Part shown: positions 21,839-36,061 of the stretch, in pieces
How positions within the stretch are numbered: position 1 is the stretch's first letter
Layout: every line of letters starts with the position of its first letter
Assembly: GCA_015178975.1 (NCBI GenBank)
Contig: WHVD01000214.1
Location: 53,171 to 117,170, forward strand
Direction: 5' to 3'
DNA length: 64,000 nucleotides
From: Hysterangium stoloniferum
Taxonomy: Eukaryota; Basidiomycota; Agaricomycetes; Hysterangiales; Hysterangiaceae
Position numbers and translations under genes: made by a program
The notes under the pieces: model-generated
Told to the model about the DNA's origin: nothing
The model's database searches: none
What the model saw: only the letters and a program-made list of their open reading frames with translations

Positions 21839-23261
21839 CTAGCCAGCCATCTCGTTAACACATTCCCAACCACCTTTAAGTCTTTCTTTCCAGAGCGTCA
21901 CCTTCCTATCTCCACAGATGACAGCAAGGATATTCCCAGCTAGACTCCATGATACACGCCAAAGGACATCGGGGAATTTACCGCTGGAAGCGCCGGACAT
22001 GGTGGACGGGTCTAGTGCGGTCTTAGTCCAAGGGGATGTCGGTGTGTCTTTCGTCCAAATAATCACAGTTTTATCCTAGATATTTAGTAACATATGAGGT
22101 CATGTCAGTGATATTAATGGATATCAACGAGACGACGCCGACCTGAGAAGGCCGTAGCGATGTAGGAACGTGGGAGCCCGATATTGGGCGCCCAAGCAAC
22201 GTCACGAACCCAATCGGCATGACCCTCGAGAACTTCTTCCTCCAGCCAGGCTTGTTGGTCTTCCCTATGATATTGAATGATTTCAAAATCGACAAATGAG
22301 TTCTGAATGTGACGGCATGCCTGAATCCCCATATTTTCACAAGGTTATCGCACCCGGCACTCGCAAACCTCTTGACTGTAACATAGGAGGGTTGGTCTGG
22401 GTTTGATCCTAGTGCAGAGGGCTGTTGTTGGGTGGGTGTGATAAGTGAGCCCGGAAGGGTAGCTGGAGCCCAAGATACAGCGTTACAGCCAATTCCGTGT
22501 CCGTTGAAAATATCGGCACCCCAGGTGCCATCATCTAGTCAAAGAGAAACACATTAGAACATGCCAAAAAGACATGAGGCACGACACACTTTTGAAAGTA
22601 AGTACGGAAATTTTGCCATCGGAAGATGCACATGCAACAATCGCGCCGAGTTCATGGGGAGCCCAGCGCACCGAGTTGACTTTTCGCGAGATGTCAGCCG
22701 CTACTTGCATTCGCGCACGGGGTGAAAAGCATACCTGACGCGCTGTGCAGACTGTGTTCCTTGATTTTGGTCCACGCACCAAATCCACCACCTTGTCCCT
22801 GTCCCTGCGGCTGCTCCTTCCAGATCAACACCTTCCCATCGTACGAACAAGATGCAAGAATGTGCCCATATTTCTGAGGAGCCCATGCAACTTGCCATAC
22901 AGGTCCGTTATCGCTGTTAGTTGCTACAAGTTACCCTACATGCGGCGACACGACACGACACGACCAGACATACCCGCGGAGCACCTGTCCCTCTTTTCTC
23001 TGCATTTCGCCATTGATAACCTCGAAAACCCTCACGCTGCGATCCTAAGAGCATGTAGCCAACCTCTTCCCGTAGTAATCCAGTTGTGCATCATGCTATT
23101 CAAAAGGCAATGAGCACCAGAACCTGGCAAGATATATAACGAACGTACAATCATATCATCGTGTAATGTCTCAACTGGGACTGCTTTTGTCGCTTTAGAT
23201 GCAGCCTGGAGTGATTTCTTATATCGTTGACCATGTAGACATTGATACGGGAGCTTACCAT
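21839..23261 (-). CDS. SEC13: SEC13 (COPII coat/nuclear pore WD40 protein), with two lesions
   Basis: WD40 beta-propeller of the COPII outer coat and Y-shaped nucleoporin complex. Exons about 23259-23261 (ATG only), 23149-23205, 22974-23095, 22735-22913, 22590-22679, 22321-22534, 22143-22264 and 21839-22075. Diagnostic segments: [101 protein letters not shown] and DKTVIIW. Two defects: an in-frame TAG at 23045-23047 at the serine position after RLATCS, and one surplus base at about 22148 (exons total 1,024 nt, i.e. 3x341+1). The intron 22265-22320 uses a GC donor. Without the lesions it would be about 340 aa, the normal SEC13 size. Confidence 0.9.
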
Positions 23262-23829
23262 GTTGTACCACTCTAATCAATGTTTTGGAAGGACGTGGCT
23301 GAGCGCTGGAGAGTTATTTGGGCGCTAAGCACTGGCAATCTTTGAGTTGGATGATATTTGGTGTCTTCGCATGCTTGTATTATCCTCTTGTGTCTCTTTC
23401 TTTTTGTGCGTACAACCCCCACTTCCCACCTCACACCGAAAACCCAGACTGCTTCCCTCCCACCAAAATCCCTCATACCCATGTAGCTCACTCGGCACTT
23501 CGTAATTCCGTAGCATAGTTTAGTGGGGACACCATGCCCCTGGCCGCAGTTAGTCCTTGTTACTTGAAGCGGGATACAAATATATCAAAAAAAAAAAAAA
23601 GGTGTCCTCACGTGACATGTGGTCCAGTCCTACATCGTACACTCATCTTCCTTCCCATACTTTCTCGTATTTCCAGTCCTAATCTTTCAAGTCTTTTCAG
23701 AGGGAGAGATCAGAACAATGCTTCGACAGAGCAGTATGTCCTCCTTTCCCCCAATCCAAGTGAGATTTCATTATTATGCTTACGTGCTAACCACAGGATG
23801 TTATAAGATCTACCGGAAGGCATAGACGT
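23262..23829. other. Intergenic with poly(A) tract
   Basis: SEC13 promoter side. A14 run at 23587-23600 followed by GGTGTCC, which pairs with GGACACC at about 23527-23533. No coding potential I can support. Confidence 0.5.
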
Positions 23830-24330
23830 GTTCTCCACTGCTTTAATAGAGAGTGTATTCTGGTCGATGCGGTGTGGATACATGTGCGACTGCTTTAGGG
23901 GATGCTGGGGCATCTGTGTGGTCTGGATGTGAATAGCAAAGCATGCTGGAACCGAACCCAAAAATGAGCCGCTGATTAAGGACCTTGCTACTGTGGAGGA
24001 GAAGGAGAAGGGTATTTATGAGTTTATTACGACAGTGGGGTATTGAGCTTGTCATGGGGAAAGAGGGAGGTCATTCCCTGAAGAGTCGAGCCATCCGGAT
24101 GGCCATCATACGCGTCCAATGTTTTCGAGCGCGTCTTCCCTTCAGAACTGCCAGGACTCAGCAATCTCGGAAACAGCTGCTACATGGGATCCAGACTCCA
24201 ATCAATATTCACACTTAGAGCCTTCAGTCCAAACCACCTTTTGCCCTTGGTCACCCACGCGTGTACCTGCACCAAACAACTCCGCGTGCCCTGTATTGAC
24301 CGTCAGATTCCAAAATGGGGTTCAGGCCGA
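23830..24330 (-). repeat. Inverted copy of 26960-27345
   Basis: On the minus strand it repeats, in order, the motif encoding LESDGQYR (near 24310), the CCCATGACAAGC segment (near 24055) and the GGTTCGGTTCCAGCATGCT segment (near 23945), each matched on the plus strand near 26975, 27180 and 27295. Homology is patchy (about 80% in the best stretches). The underlying coding gene is not recognised. Confidence 0.65.
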
Positions 24331-26561
24331 CAATCTCACCCTCGCACCATTTTCCCGTCTTCTGCAACCTGTTTCACCGCCCTCGCCCCAGTGAAAGTGG
24401 AGATTGTGGAACCAATGAGAATAGACGGCCATCCCTTCCTTCGTTCATCCCTCCCCGACGCCGGCGCCGGTATTCCAAGACGGCATTACACCGACAATGT
24501 TCAGGTCTCCCATTAAAACAGGTCCCAAGGAATTATCGATGATGACACAGAAAATGTGAGAGTTCTTTGCATATCCTACAGTCCGCCAACAAGCTTAAGT
24601 TGTGGCGGCGCAGTGGGTGGTGGTGTTGACGAGTGCCTGCTGGCATCATCTGCCTGCGGTGGAGCAGGAGCTATTTTATGCAGTTCAAGGAGGTGTGGTA
24701 TTGTGTGTGATGATTTAAGCGGGTGGGGCACGTGGAGGGCGCTATTGGGGACCATGCCGGATGGTAATTGTGATGAGCGCTTGGTGGCCTGTAATCATCC
24801 CCTTTCCTTGTTTCCCTCGTCTCTTCTTGTTCGCGTTCGCCGGGGTCTAATTATGTGTCCAGTCTATGCGTCTTTCCACTCCTCCCACTCCTTCCGATTC
24901 CACAGTTATCGTAGTTTGCCTCCTCATACATTATCACGGCCGAAATTCCGGGGTCTGCCGCGCTCACAGCCCTAGAATCACCGGGATTAGGTACATGATC
25001 GGTTCAGTAATATTACTCTTACAATTTTCAGTGTTCTGGTTGAGTTCCCGTGTCCAGTTCAAACTCGCCCTTAATACGGCGAAGTTCATACCTAAAATCC
25101 GGCATCTAAATCTCCGGCTGCTAAGTAACCCCTTTACATATAAGAATAAAAATGCCTCCATCGGTTCCAATTGTAAAAAAGAAAAAAACAGTGATATCGT
25201 TGTATAATAGGATAATTGCGTGAAGAAGATTCGTCATGGACCATCATTTCTTCAGTTTGCCACGCCGCTCCATCCCCCTTCGTCGCCGTCGCCGTATGTA
25301 CAATTAACATAATACGTTGCATTAACATCGGCTTTTTTTTGGCTTTACTTGTGCCCCCTGCATAAATCACACAATTTATTGACTCCATTGTCATTGAATT
25401 ATTAAACTGCGTTGCATGTTTGGAAACAGCTGCGGGTGCCAAAGTCATAACTTTGATTATAATTAGATGGCTACTTCGCTGCGCTACTGCTCGAAAAAGC
25501 CTTCTTCTAATCATTATCGATGTTTTGTGAGTAACCTTGGGGGTCTTCTCGGTCAATATACTACCGACGCTGTGGATCTTGCATACTTCCAGGGTAGAAA
25601 ATAATATCTCATCGGCCCTTCGCCACTCACTTGAATCTCGCGGGTTACATAGTGGCGCTTTATAGTGGCATGGTCATTATTATGTTCGCACAAGACGTGG
25701 ATGTATGCGTGTTTGTGCATGCGTGTATGCGCGCGCACATGTGGCTACTATGTATCATTCGTAAATGATGTCGTCCACCACAGCTATCTACTCAACAGAC
25801 GGTTCGGGCCCACTGCCACTTGTCGCCGCAACTTTTTCACTGCATGGAAGGATCATCGACATTTGAAACAACAAAAGCAAGACGGCCGAACGATGGTGTC
25901 TAATATCATCAACGACCCACCTCGAACCTCCATCTGTCCAATCCATCACTCCATCCTGCGCGCCACTATTCCTGGGAGCAAATAGTTGGGAAGGGGACAG
26001 CATTTAATATTGGGAGGGAGGGGGATTTTGTACGGGGTAGCCAAAATTAAGCGAGATGGGATGAAATTCAACATGAGAGACATCGAATGAAAGGGAGTGG
26101 GAAAAAGTGGAAAGACAGGTGAACTCCACAACATGGTTCAGAGTCAAGTGAATACGAACAGGAATAGAGGAGGAAAATAAATGTATACCAACAAACGCCC
26201 ACCACAATCACCATCCTACAGCAGAGTCTCACCCGGGACCAATCCGGAGGCAGGGTGCTAGTCCAAAATAGGTTTGTCCTCGGTAGCTAGTTTAACGGCG
26301 AGGTTTGCAAGACAAAAGGAGGAAGATCAGGGAAAGTCGCAAAACGTCACCTCTGGACATCCTGTCGACAATGAGACGAGGAGGAAGAATATTAAAACTC
26401 ACGCGTCCGCCTCAACCCCCGTATCGCATCGCTGACACGTGTACTCAACGACATGTTCCACCAGTACGTGCCCTATGCACTCATTCAGCTTCCACCCTGA
26501 TACAGCACCTCCCCATACACAATTTTATCCGCCTTTAGAGCCGGGACCCACGATCAAATCA
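24331..26561. other. No supported gene; one alternating purine-pyrimidine tract
   Basis: Frames here (e.g. 24556-24975 plus, 25134-25556 minus) lack recognisable domains and splice-consistent extensions. 25697-25745 is an almost perfectly alternating purine-pyrimidine tract containing GTATGCGCGCGCACATGTG. Confidence 0.4.
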
Positions 26562-26800
26562 TCACCTATATAACACCGCAAGACCTGGAACTGAATAGCC
26601 TGCAGCGCGGCAGGCGAAAGCTGTCAGACGTCTGAGCTCAGGCTCACTTCCATCACTAGCAGGACCGACACGTTTCTGAGCGTGTTGAGGCAGGAATTCG
26701 GGGAGATACACGAAGAACTGTTCCACATCTTGCTGTTTCATCATCGAGAATTTCTCGTGTCCTTTTCCAATGAGAGGCTTGAATATCATCAGTGTACTGT
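26562..26800 (-). pseudogene. UBP14/USP5 ubiquitin hydrolase fragment
   Basis: The minus strand encodes FKPLIGKGHEKFSMMKQQD followed by VEQFFVYL. This is the segment of USP5/UBP14-type ubiquitin-specific proteases (FKxLIGKGHxEFxxMxQQD, then AxEFxxHL) between the Cys box and the rest of the catalytic core. The family D/A-E is V-E here. Neither the Cys box nor the His box is nearby, and the frame runs into unrelated residues after about 45 codons. One relic exon. Confidence 0.65.
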
Positions 26801-26959
26801 CTTATTGGAATCCGCGCGGTGGCGTCGGGGAGGGATCAACGACGGATCGGGGTCCATTGGCATTGGGTCCACAATCAACATTGGGACTGGGACATGTGGG
26901 GTACACGGGGAGCAGGAGACGGGAATTGAGTGGGAGCATGCGATTTCCGGCCTTAGAAT

Positions 26960-27345
26960 ATTCCGCCATTTTGGAATCTGACGGTCAATACAGGACGGAA
27001 GGAGCTGTTGTTACCGGCGTGGATGGGAAAGGATAGGAGGTGGAAGGGTGTTATGTACCAGCTGTGTCCGAGATTGCTGAGTCCTGTCAGTCCCACAGGA
27101 AAGACGGGCTCGAAAACATTGGACGAGTATGATGTACCTCAGAATGACTCGTCTCTTCGGGGACTGGCATCCCTCCTTGCCCATGACAAGCCCGATACAT
27201 CACTATCGCCATAAACTCATACATATCCTTTCCGCGTTTTACCGGCCGGGGCGCGTAAATCTCGTCGAATATAGCGACTTACTCGGTTCTGGTTCGGTTC
27301 CAGCATGCTCTGGACATTTAGACCGCACTGATGCCCAAGGACCTT
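26960..27345 (+). repeat. Plus-strand copy of the 23.8-24.3 kb segment
   Basis: Plus-strand partner of the inverted duplication, spanning about 385 bp versus about 500 bp in the other copy because of indels. The frame at 27129-27214 encodes RGLASLLAHDKPDTSLSP. The arms flank about 2.6 kb including the UBP14 relic. Confidence 0.65.
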
Positions 27346-28166
27346 TCTTATTCTTCTCTTTGGAAAAAAAGACTGTGAAATACAAGTACTAGGAATGCGA
27401 GAAAGTCAGGGAAGAAAGATGAGCGTAAGATGGAGGACTGGAGGATATGTGACACGATGTCACAGGGTGAAAGGCTATGCCGGAGAATTACTTTTTTTAT
27501 GGATTTCTGAATGTTAATATTCACATAAAATGGAAATGTGTGATTCTTTTACCATCTGCCTAAAATTACAGTTTTGGGAAAGTCTTCAGAGCTTTTATAT
27601 CTCAGTCATACAGTAGACGGGACGGAAAAATGTTCGATTGGTTTGTTTGATCATGTCCGAGTTTAGTCCTCCTCCCAAATGCACCTGGGTAGCTGCAAAC
27701 CAGTTGTATACATTATTCAAAGCGTTAATTCTATTACATGAGAACAACATCGACGCTCACGGGGCTCCCCGAAATACCGTGTCCGGCCACACAGGGTCAT
27801 TTATCCAACTGGGCTCCGGATCATCAGAAGCGCGCAACTGCACATCCAGGACAGATCCCCCCCGGGGGCCATATATATAACGTGGAGAAATAGGCTCAAA
27901 CAAGAATAATGTAGGCGGGTGTCTGCACGTCTGGGGTCACTAATTACTCTGTCAGACACTGATATTAAGAATGCGGAAGTGAAACATACACATCCTGAGG
28001 CATCTCCACAACTTCTCTTGTTGATATTTCCATTACTATTACCACGAAGGTTTCAATATTATTTCCAAAATACTTCGGTGCTTACCGATCATCAATTCGT
28101 GTGGAGGCGCACCCCCGTGATCCCACATTTCTCTATAATATCGGGCTCAAATTATGCAATTTGCGT
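27346..28166. other. Gap upstream of ISWI relic
   Basis: AT-rich; the frames at 27638-27880 and 27919-28170 show no domain. Nothing recognised apart from the shared promoter segment that begins at 28167. Confidence 0.4.
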
Positions 28167-28226
28167 GTGATGAGCTGTCACATCTGTCACAGCCTCATAA
28201 ATCCCTCCCCTCTTCCACTAGCACGC
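28167..28226 (+). promoter_or_regulatory. Copy of the THOC1 upstream segment, before ISWI
   Basis: TGATGAGCTGTCACATCTGT through CTCTTCCACTAGCAC, nearly identical to the reverse complement of 19559-19617, and ending 36 bp before the ISWI ATG. Either a duplicated promoter or a shared cis-element; the length and identity favour duplication. Confidence 0.7.
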
Positions 28227-28261
28227 CCGTCATCAACCGCGACTAAATACTTTTAATAAAT

Positions 28262-31335
<3,074 letters not shown>

Positions 31336-31339
31336 TCTA

Positions 31340-32221
31340 ACCATTTCAGACGTGGTTACTTATCTGACCCATTGTCTTTTGTGTATCGGAAAAATCCGAA
31401 AATCCTGATCAGGCCTGTCGGCCTGGCTAGATGCCGACTTACCTGATGCCGGCTGCTCAAGTCCTGATCATGCCTGGTGCACCAAGTATCAGGCCAGCAG
31501 TGCTCAGCACAGGTCGGCACAGACGCTTGGCAGTCTAACTAAGATCTGTGCAGACGCTGGCTCAATTAACCGGCGTCAGGGGCCTGACACTCAGTGACGA
31601 TCTGCATTCCACCATCGTCTTGCTGCACGGTCATCGACGGACGATCCAGAAGGGAAACCTAAGGCCTTGTAGCACGACCTGCGTCAGCTTCTGTGATCAT
31701 TGATCTCGGGTTAAAACCTCTATCCCCTGACAGGTGTACCCCCACAACTGTATACTACCCACCATTTGATCTCAAGATTCTCGGAATTTCGATGCACGCG
31801 TAAGGCGGCACGAATTAATTATCTTATCACTCCCTTTGGCCCAGGCTCAGCAGTTGAACACGGCGGCAGGTAAACACTATGCTAATAGCAGTAAGGCACC
31901 CAGTTACGTTCTGGGCTACAGGGGTTTCGCGGCCACTCTCCTTGCGGCGCTTGAGTCTTGGGGTTGTTCGTCGTGCTGGTTTTGCTACAAAGAGCTTGTG
32001 GGTAGTTAGGGATGTCGAGGATGGTCTTGGAGGTAGCATGTGGCCTGCGGGTCACTAAGTTCCCCAGACGACCGATGCGCCTGAAGATTCAGTTAATGGT
32101 TGGATGCAGACGGAGAGCATTGAGAATGAAGATATTGTTTTGTTCCTTACATTGGGTATGTTTGTAGAAGTCGCCAGCATCGCACACCCCCTTCCGGTCG
32201 GCGTCGAACAAGAAGCGGCAT
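31340..32221. other. Gap with short GC-rich repeats
   Basis: 31390-31500 is built of short related units (CCTGATCAGGCC, CCTGATGCCGG, CCTGATCATGCC) separated by GGC-rich bits, perhaps a small transposon end. The minus frame at 31827-32039 starts MLPPRPSSTSL and is basic; it could be the first exon of an unknown gene, unsupported. Confidence 0.35.
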
Positions 32222-33360
32222 TTGGGGTATCACGTCGCGCCTTTCGCGTCTCATCTCACTACAGCATCCAGCGCCAATTTCAGCACCGACACCCCAACAC
32301 GCCGCCCCCGCTTCCCAGCACGCTTCCGCCGCCTTGATCTGCATCACGCCGTCCCTCCCATCACTGCACTCCCGGCCGTCCAGCCCATCCGCGTCGCGTC
32401 GCCACCCCACACGAACACCGGCACTGCAACTAGCACTATGTCCTCCCACGCCCGCTCAGCCTCCAGCAGCTCAGTTCCCGCCAGCCGCATCCGCTCAGCA
32501 TCGCCGCACCTGCCTGTCTCGTTCGGCCACAGCTACAGCCACAGCCAACACAACCCCGTCGACATCGACCCTCTCGCTCTCCTCGCTCATCTCGGCCGCT
32601 GCCGCATACGCTGACGCGGACGGCGTTCCAGTAGCCGTCGAGCGGGCCGAGGGTGGAGCAGATGCTCGTCATCAGCTCTCAGGAGTCAGTAGGCCGGTCT
32701 GGGGTGCTGTATGGGGATGCGGCGATGGCGCAGAGCAGGGAGGCGCTGATGATGGGTGCGGGCAGGGCGACTCCGCCGCCGCCGTTTGATGCGCCAGGGA
32801 ACCCTGGGGCTGGCCCGGGGCCGGGGGATTCGCTGACGTCGTTGCGGTCGGTGGGCAATGGAGATGGGGAGGATGCGGGGATGGTCACTGTGCCACAGTC
32901 GTTGGGGCGGCCATCACTGGAGGCGGCTGGGGAGGACGGCAGCGGGCCGGCGGCGGCGGAGACGCCTGTTGGTAGGAGGATGTCATTGTCGTCGGGTGCG
33001 GGTGCGGGTGCGGGTGCGGGAGAGAAGACGCTTGATTCTGATGATATGTCGGGGAACACATCGCTTGCATCGATCATGGATGCATCTATCTCGACTCCCG
33101 AAACGACATTTACAGTCGGACACCCTCCTCCTGACGTCAGCAAGGACACGCCTGTTCCGCTGTCATTGGCGCTTTACATACCCGGCGTGCCTGCTACTAC
33201 GGGCCGCTGCGAAGTCGGCTCCTACGCCGCCGCCGACTCCTCCGTCACAACACTCACATTCACAGCTGCAGTCATCATCATCGCATCGGTTATCTGTGCC
33301 TGTTATTACTGTCGCGCCTGCGACACCTGCCACTCCCTTATCGCCAGTGTAGCAGGCAGG
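32222..33360 (+). CDS. Low-complexity Ser/Pro/Ala/Gly-rich protein, tentative
   Basis: A 1.1-kb GC-rich island with long open frames in several phases on both strands. The plus-strand reading changes phase at least twice, e.g. SSLISAAAAYADADG near 32560, MAQSREALMMGAGRATPPPP near 32725, then SQHSHSQLQSSSSHRLSVP near 33260, so introns or frameshifts must be assumed. GGGTGC x4 at 32994-33021 encodes a Gly-Ala run. Resembles disordered regions of basidiomycete regulatory proteins. Strand and structure are uncertain. Confidence 0.3.
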
Positions 33361-34129
33361 GTAAATAGGTGGGGACATTGTGTTGTGCTTAATGTTGGGG
33401 TACTAGATTTGAGCTGGCGTAGGCTTCTGCCACTGCACAGCCATCAGCACCAACTGCTTTTCCTCACGCACTTGCCGATTCTTTGCGATTTGTAGAATAT
33501 GCTGGTAAAAGAACGAGGAGGTGGGTGTTCTGAATGGTGCCTGCAGGTTTTCGTGGATGCAATTGACCATAGCGGAGAGAGAAATGGGATTGAAAGCTAT
33601 GCAAGTGGCAGGTTAATATCAATGTTTTGGTTATTATTAAATAATAGTGAGCCCCTTGTTGATAGTTATCTGGATTATATGAAGCCATAACCAATGTAAG
33701 CTCTGTAGTGTAGTTGTAGTGGTACTTTGTTCATAATTTTGTATTAGTAATCTCCCTTGGTCGCCCATTCAATTCCCGTTTTACACAATTATTATATTTA
33801 CTATGTATTGCTCTTGGGCGCCTAAGGTACATGTAGTGGAAATGGGGTCTGTTTGAATGAGTCCGAGAGACCCTCAGCCACAACTAGTGCTCTCCGCAGA
33901 ACTAAGCCCGCCGTGCAACAGACCACCAATCCTCATTCCCGAAATGCTTCCAACTCAAAACGTCTTGCAGCCTACAAGACTGGTCCGTGCAATTGCGGCA
34001 AATGCTCTACGTGCGAGATGACATGCTTGTATGTCTTCTTGCGCGAAAATGATACCACTGTTATTCAGTTTTTTGTGTTGGTGGGGTGAGCAGGGTTTTT
34101 GGATTCTGATATTTAGGAGATTGTAAGGC
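33361..34129. other. Gap, no gene recognised
   Basis: A short Cys-rich plus-strand frame (33853-34089; GPCNCGKCSTC) is open but has no recognisable family. The rest is AT-rich and non-coding. Confidence 0.4.
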
Positions 34130-34159
34130 TTCATTCACTTTTGCAATGAGGGCATGTTC

Positions 34160-34640
34160 TGAGAGGGTGGAGATTCTGCAGTGTACATTCCGCACCATCT
34201 CCGAATTGAAGGTCACATTAGATACTCTCAGTGTGTCTCCACGAAAAAAATACAACAATGGGGTACACATAATTAAAACTAAATAATGCATAGGTCCAGT
34301 TGCTACCGAATCGGCCGTTCATGTTCTCCCAACCTGTGCTCAAGGTCCTTCGTCCTACTGTATTAGCAACAATTAGGCGGCTCACCACTGCTCTTGTTGT
34401 GGATATGGACGGATACTTAGGGCTTCCGATACGGGATGGAGTTCTGGGCTACTGCTATCCAGATTAAACGGAATTAGAGTCATGTGAAAGTGTGCGACTT
34501 AGTTCGTCGTATGTTATCATGATGAAGCAGAACGCGATTCTTTTGCTAAACCTCCTAATGTCATAATCCGCTTCGAATTTCAAATGCCAAATCACATCAC
34601 GAAAAAGAAGGGGAAAGTCCAAGATCTGGTGATCGCTTAG
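34160..34640 (+). repeat. Direct-repeat partner of 49824-50310
   Basis: About 480 bp with the same order as 49824-50310 and roughly 90% identity (starting AGATTCTGCAGTGTACATTCC and ending AAGATCTGGTGA). In this copy the reading frame of the 50.2-kb gene stops soon after the shared part (GATCGCTTAG). Confidence 0.85.
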
Positions 34641-34879
34641 TGTGCCTGCATTTTAGCCTTCACTAAGGGTGTGGCTACCACGACGTAACCCAAGTAGCGT
34701 CAAAACGTGCATTGCGTGATTCCTATTCTTCCTGGACGCCAGGTCAGACAGTTACATTGTGAACTATCAACGCTGAAACGGCGCTTTGTTCCGTGAGTGG
34801 AGGACCTGGAAGACTCAACCGTGTACACCGTTTGAGTATCTTGTAAGTCTGTACACCGAACACACCAGTACTCACATCC

Positions 34880-35700
34880 CTCGTTGGTGCCATTTCGAAG
34901 GGAACAGTCGAACAGGCGAGAAAATAATGCCAACATCAGCGGCTCCCAACTCGGCTGCAAACAAATGCGCCTCAGCGTCTCCGGAGATGGTACGTTTCAA
35001 CCCCTTGTCAGTGGTTGTCTCGACTTCCTTCTTCAAATGAACCAGTCTTGCGATGAAAGCGCTGACGACGAGGGGAATATGGCCCTGCGACGTAGATGAT
35101 ACACGATTAGTTTGAGAAAGGGGATGTTAGGAATTGTCTTGTGGTGAAAGGGACTACTTCCATCTGTAACTGCTGCGAATGAAGCCGTCAGCTCTCCTGT
35201 GCCACCTCCGAACAGAAGTCTCCTTAAAGTTGGAATTTGAGTGCTGACGCTGGGTGAGCCGTTGGATGAGTATCCATCCAATCGGACCATGTAAAGCTGT
35301 GGTATCGCGGATTACAGCGCCCCTGTGAGGTGGTGTTAATACCGTAACGGATATAAGTACTGTGGTTAGCCGAGACTTACTTTCTCCAACTTGTGTGCTG
35401 CGCCGGTTAAGAAGAACGTACCGTACCCTGAGAACACACCAGAATGAGCCGGTACTGTTATGGCCGTCGTGACGCGAGGGATATACGCCAATCTGAACTG
35501 CAATGGCTAGATTAAGCATAGCAACGCCATGGTGAGTAAGGATAACCCACTCAGCATCACTCATAGCAAACTGTAACCCATCCTCCCTCCTGATAACAGA
35601 AGGATCGCCTCCCAAGATACTCAGCACAGAGCCAGTCAATGGATCAAATACGTCCCCATCCTGCGTCGTCGGTTCTTCCGGGATCTCTGAGACCTTTTGT
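34880..35700 (-). pseudogene. Amidohydrolase-family (metal-dependent hydrolase) relic
   Basis: Right to left on the minus strand: DGDVFDPLTGSVLSILGGD followed by PSVIRREDGLQFA; AHSGVFSGYGTFFLTGAAHKLEK; STQIPTLRRLLFGGGTGEL; GHIPLVV; TISGDAEAHLFAAELG followed by AADVGIIFSPVR. These are successive segments of a family of large basidiomycete amidohydrolase-domain proteins with a TIM-barrel fold. Phase changes between them fit introns, but the family's end (LPGPPL onward) and its beginning are missing, and the HxH metal motif is not visible. Substrate unknown for this family. Confidence 0.65.
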
Positions 35701-36061
35701 CACTGGATGGCAGCGAGAGCGTAAATTAGACGACCTTGAATCTGCAGCGGAGCCGGGAGGCGGTACCAAGCACGTTTGGGTGTTGAATAAATTACTTTGA
35801 AGGGTCGATGAGCTCTTTAATACTAGCGACGATAAATATCTCAACGACGTGAAGTTGATGGTCAGACGACAGTGCTATATCCTGTGGCTGCAGGATCGAG
35901 ACGGAGGTACACGATCTCAAAAAGGATCGGAACTGCATTTTTGTGCCATGAGATCCTTGCTTTTCTAGCTGCATCTGTGATCTCTAGGATCCTGGCCACC
36001 GACATACACCGAACTTGGTACGCCGCCGAAAGACGCGTGTGTACGTGTTAAATTTCATCCA

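Noticed and set aside
32679-33149. Minus-strand 156-codon protein rich in Pro/Ser
   Set aside because: GC-rich low-complexity DNA opens frames on both strands here; nothing favours the minus strand.
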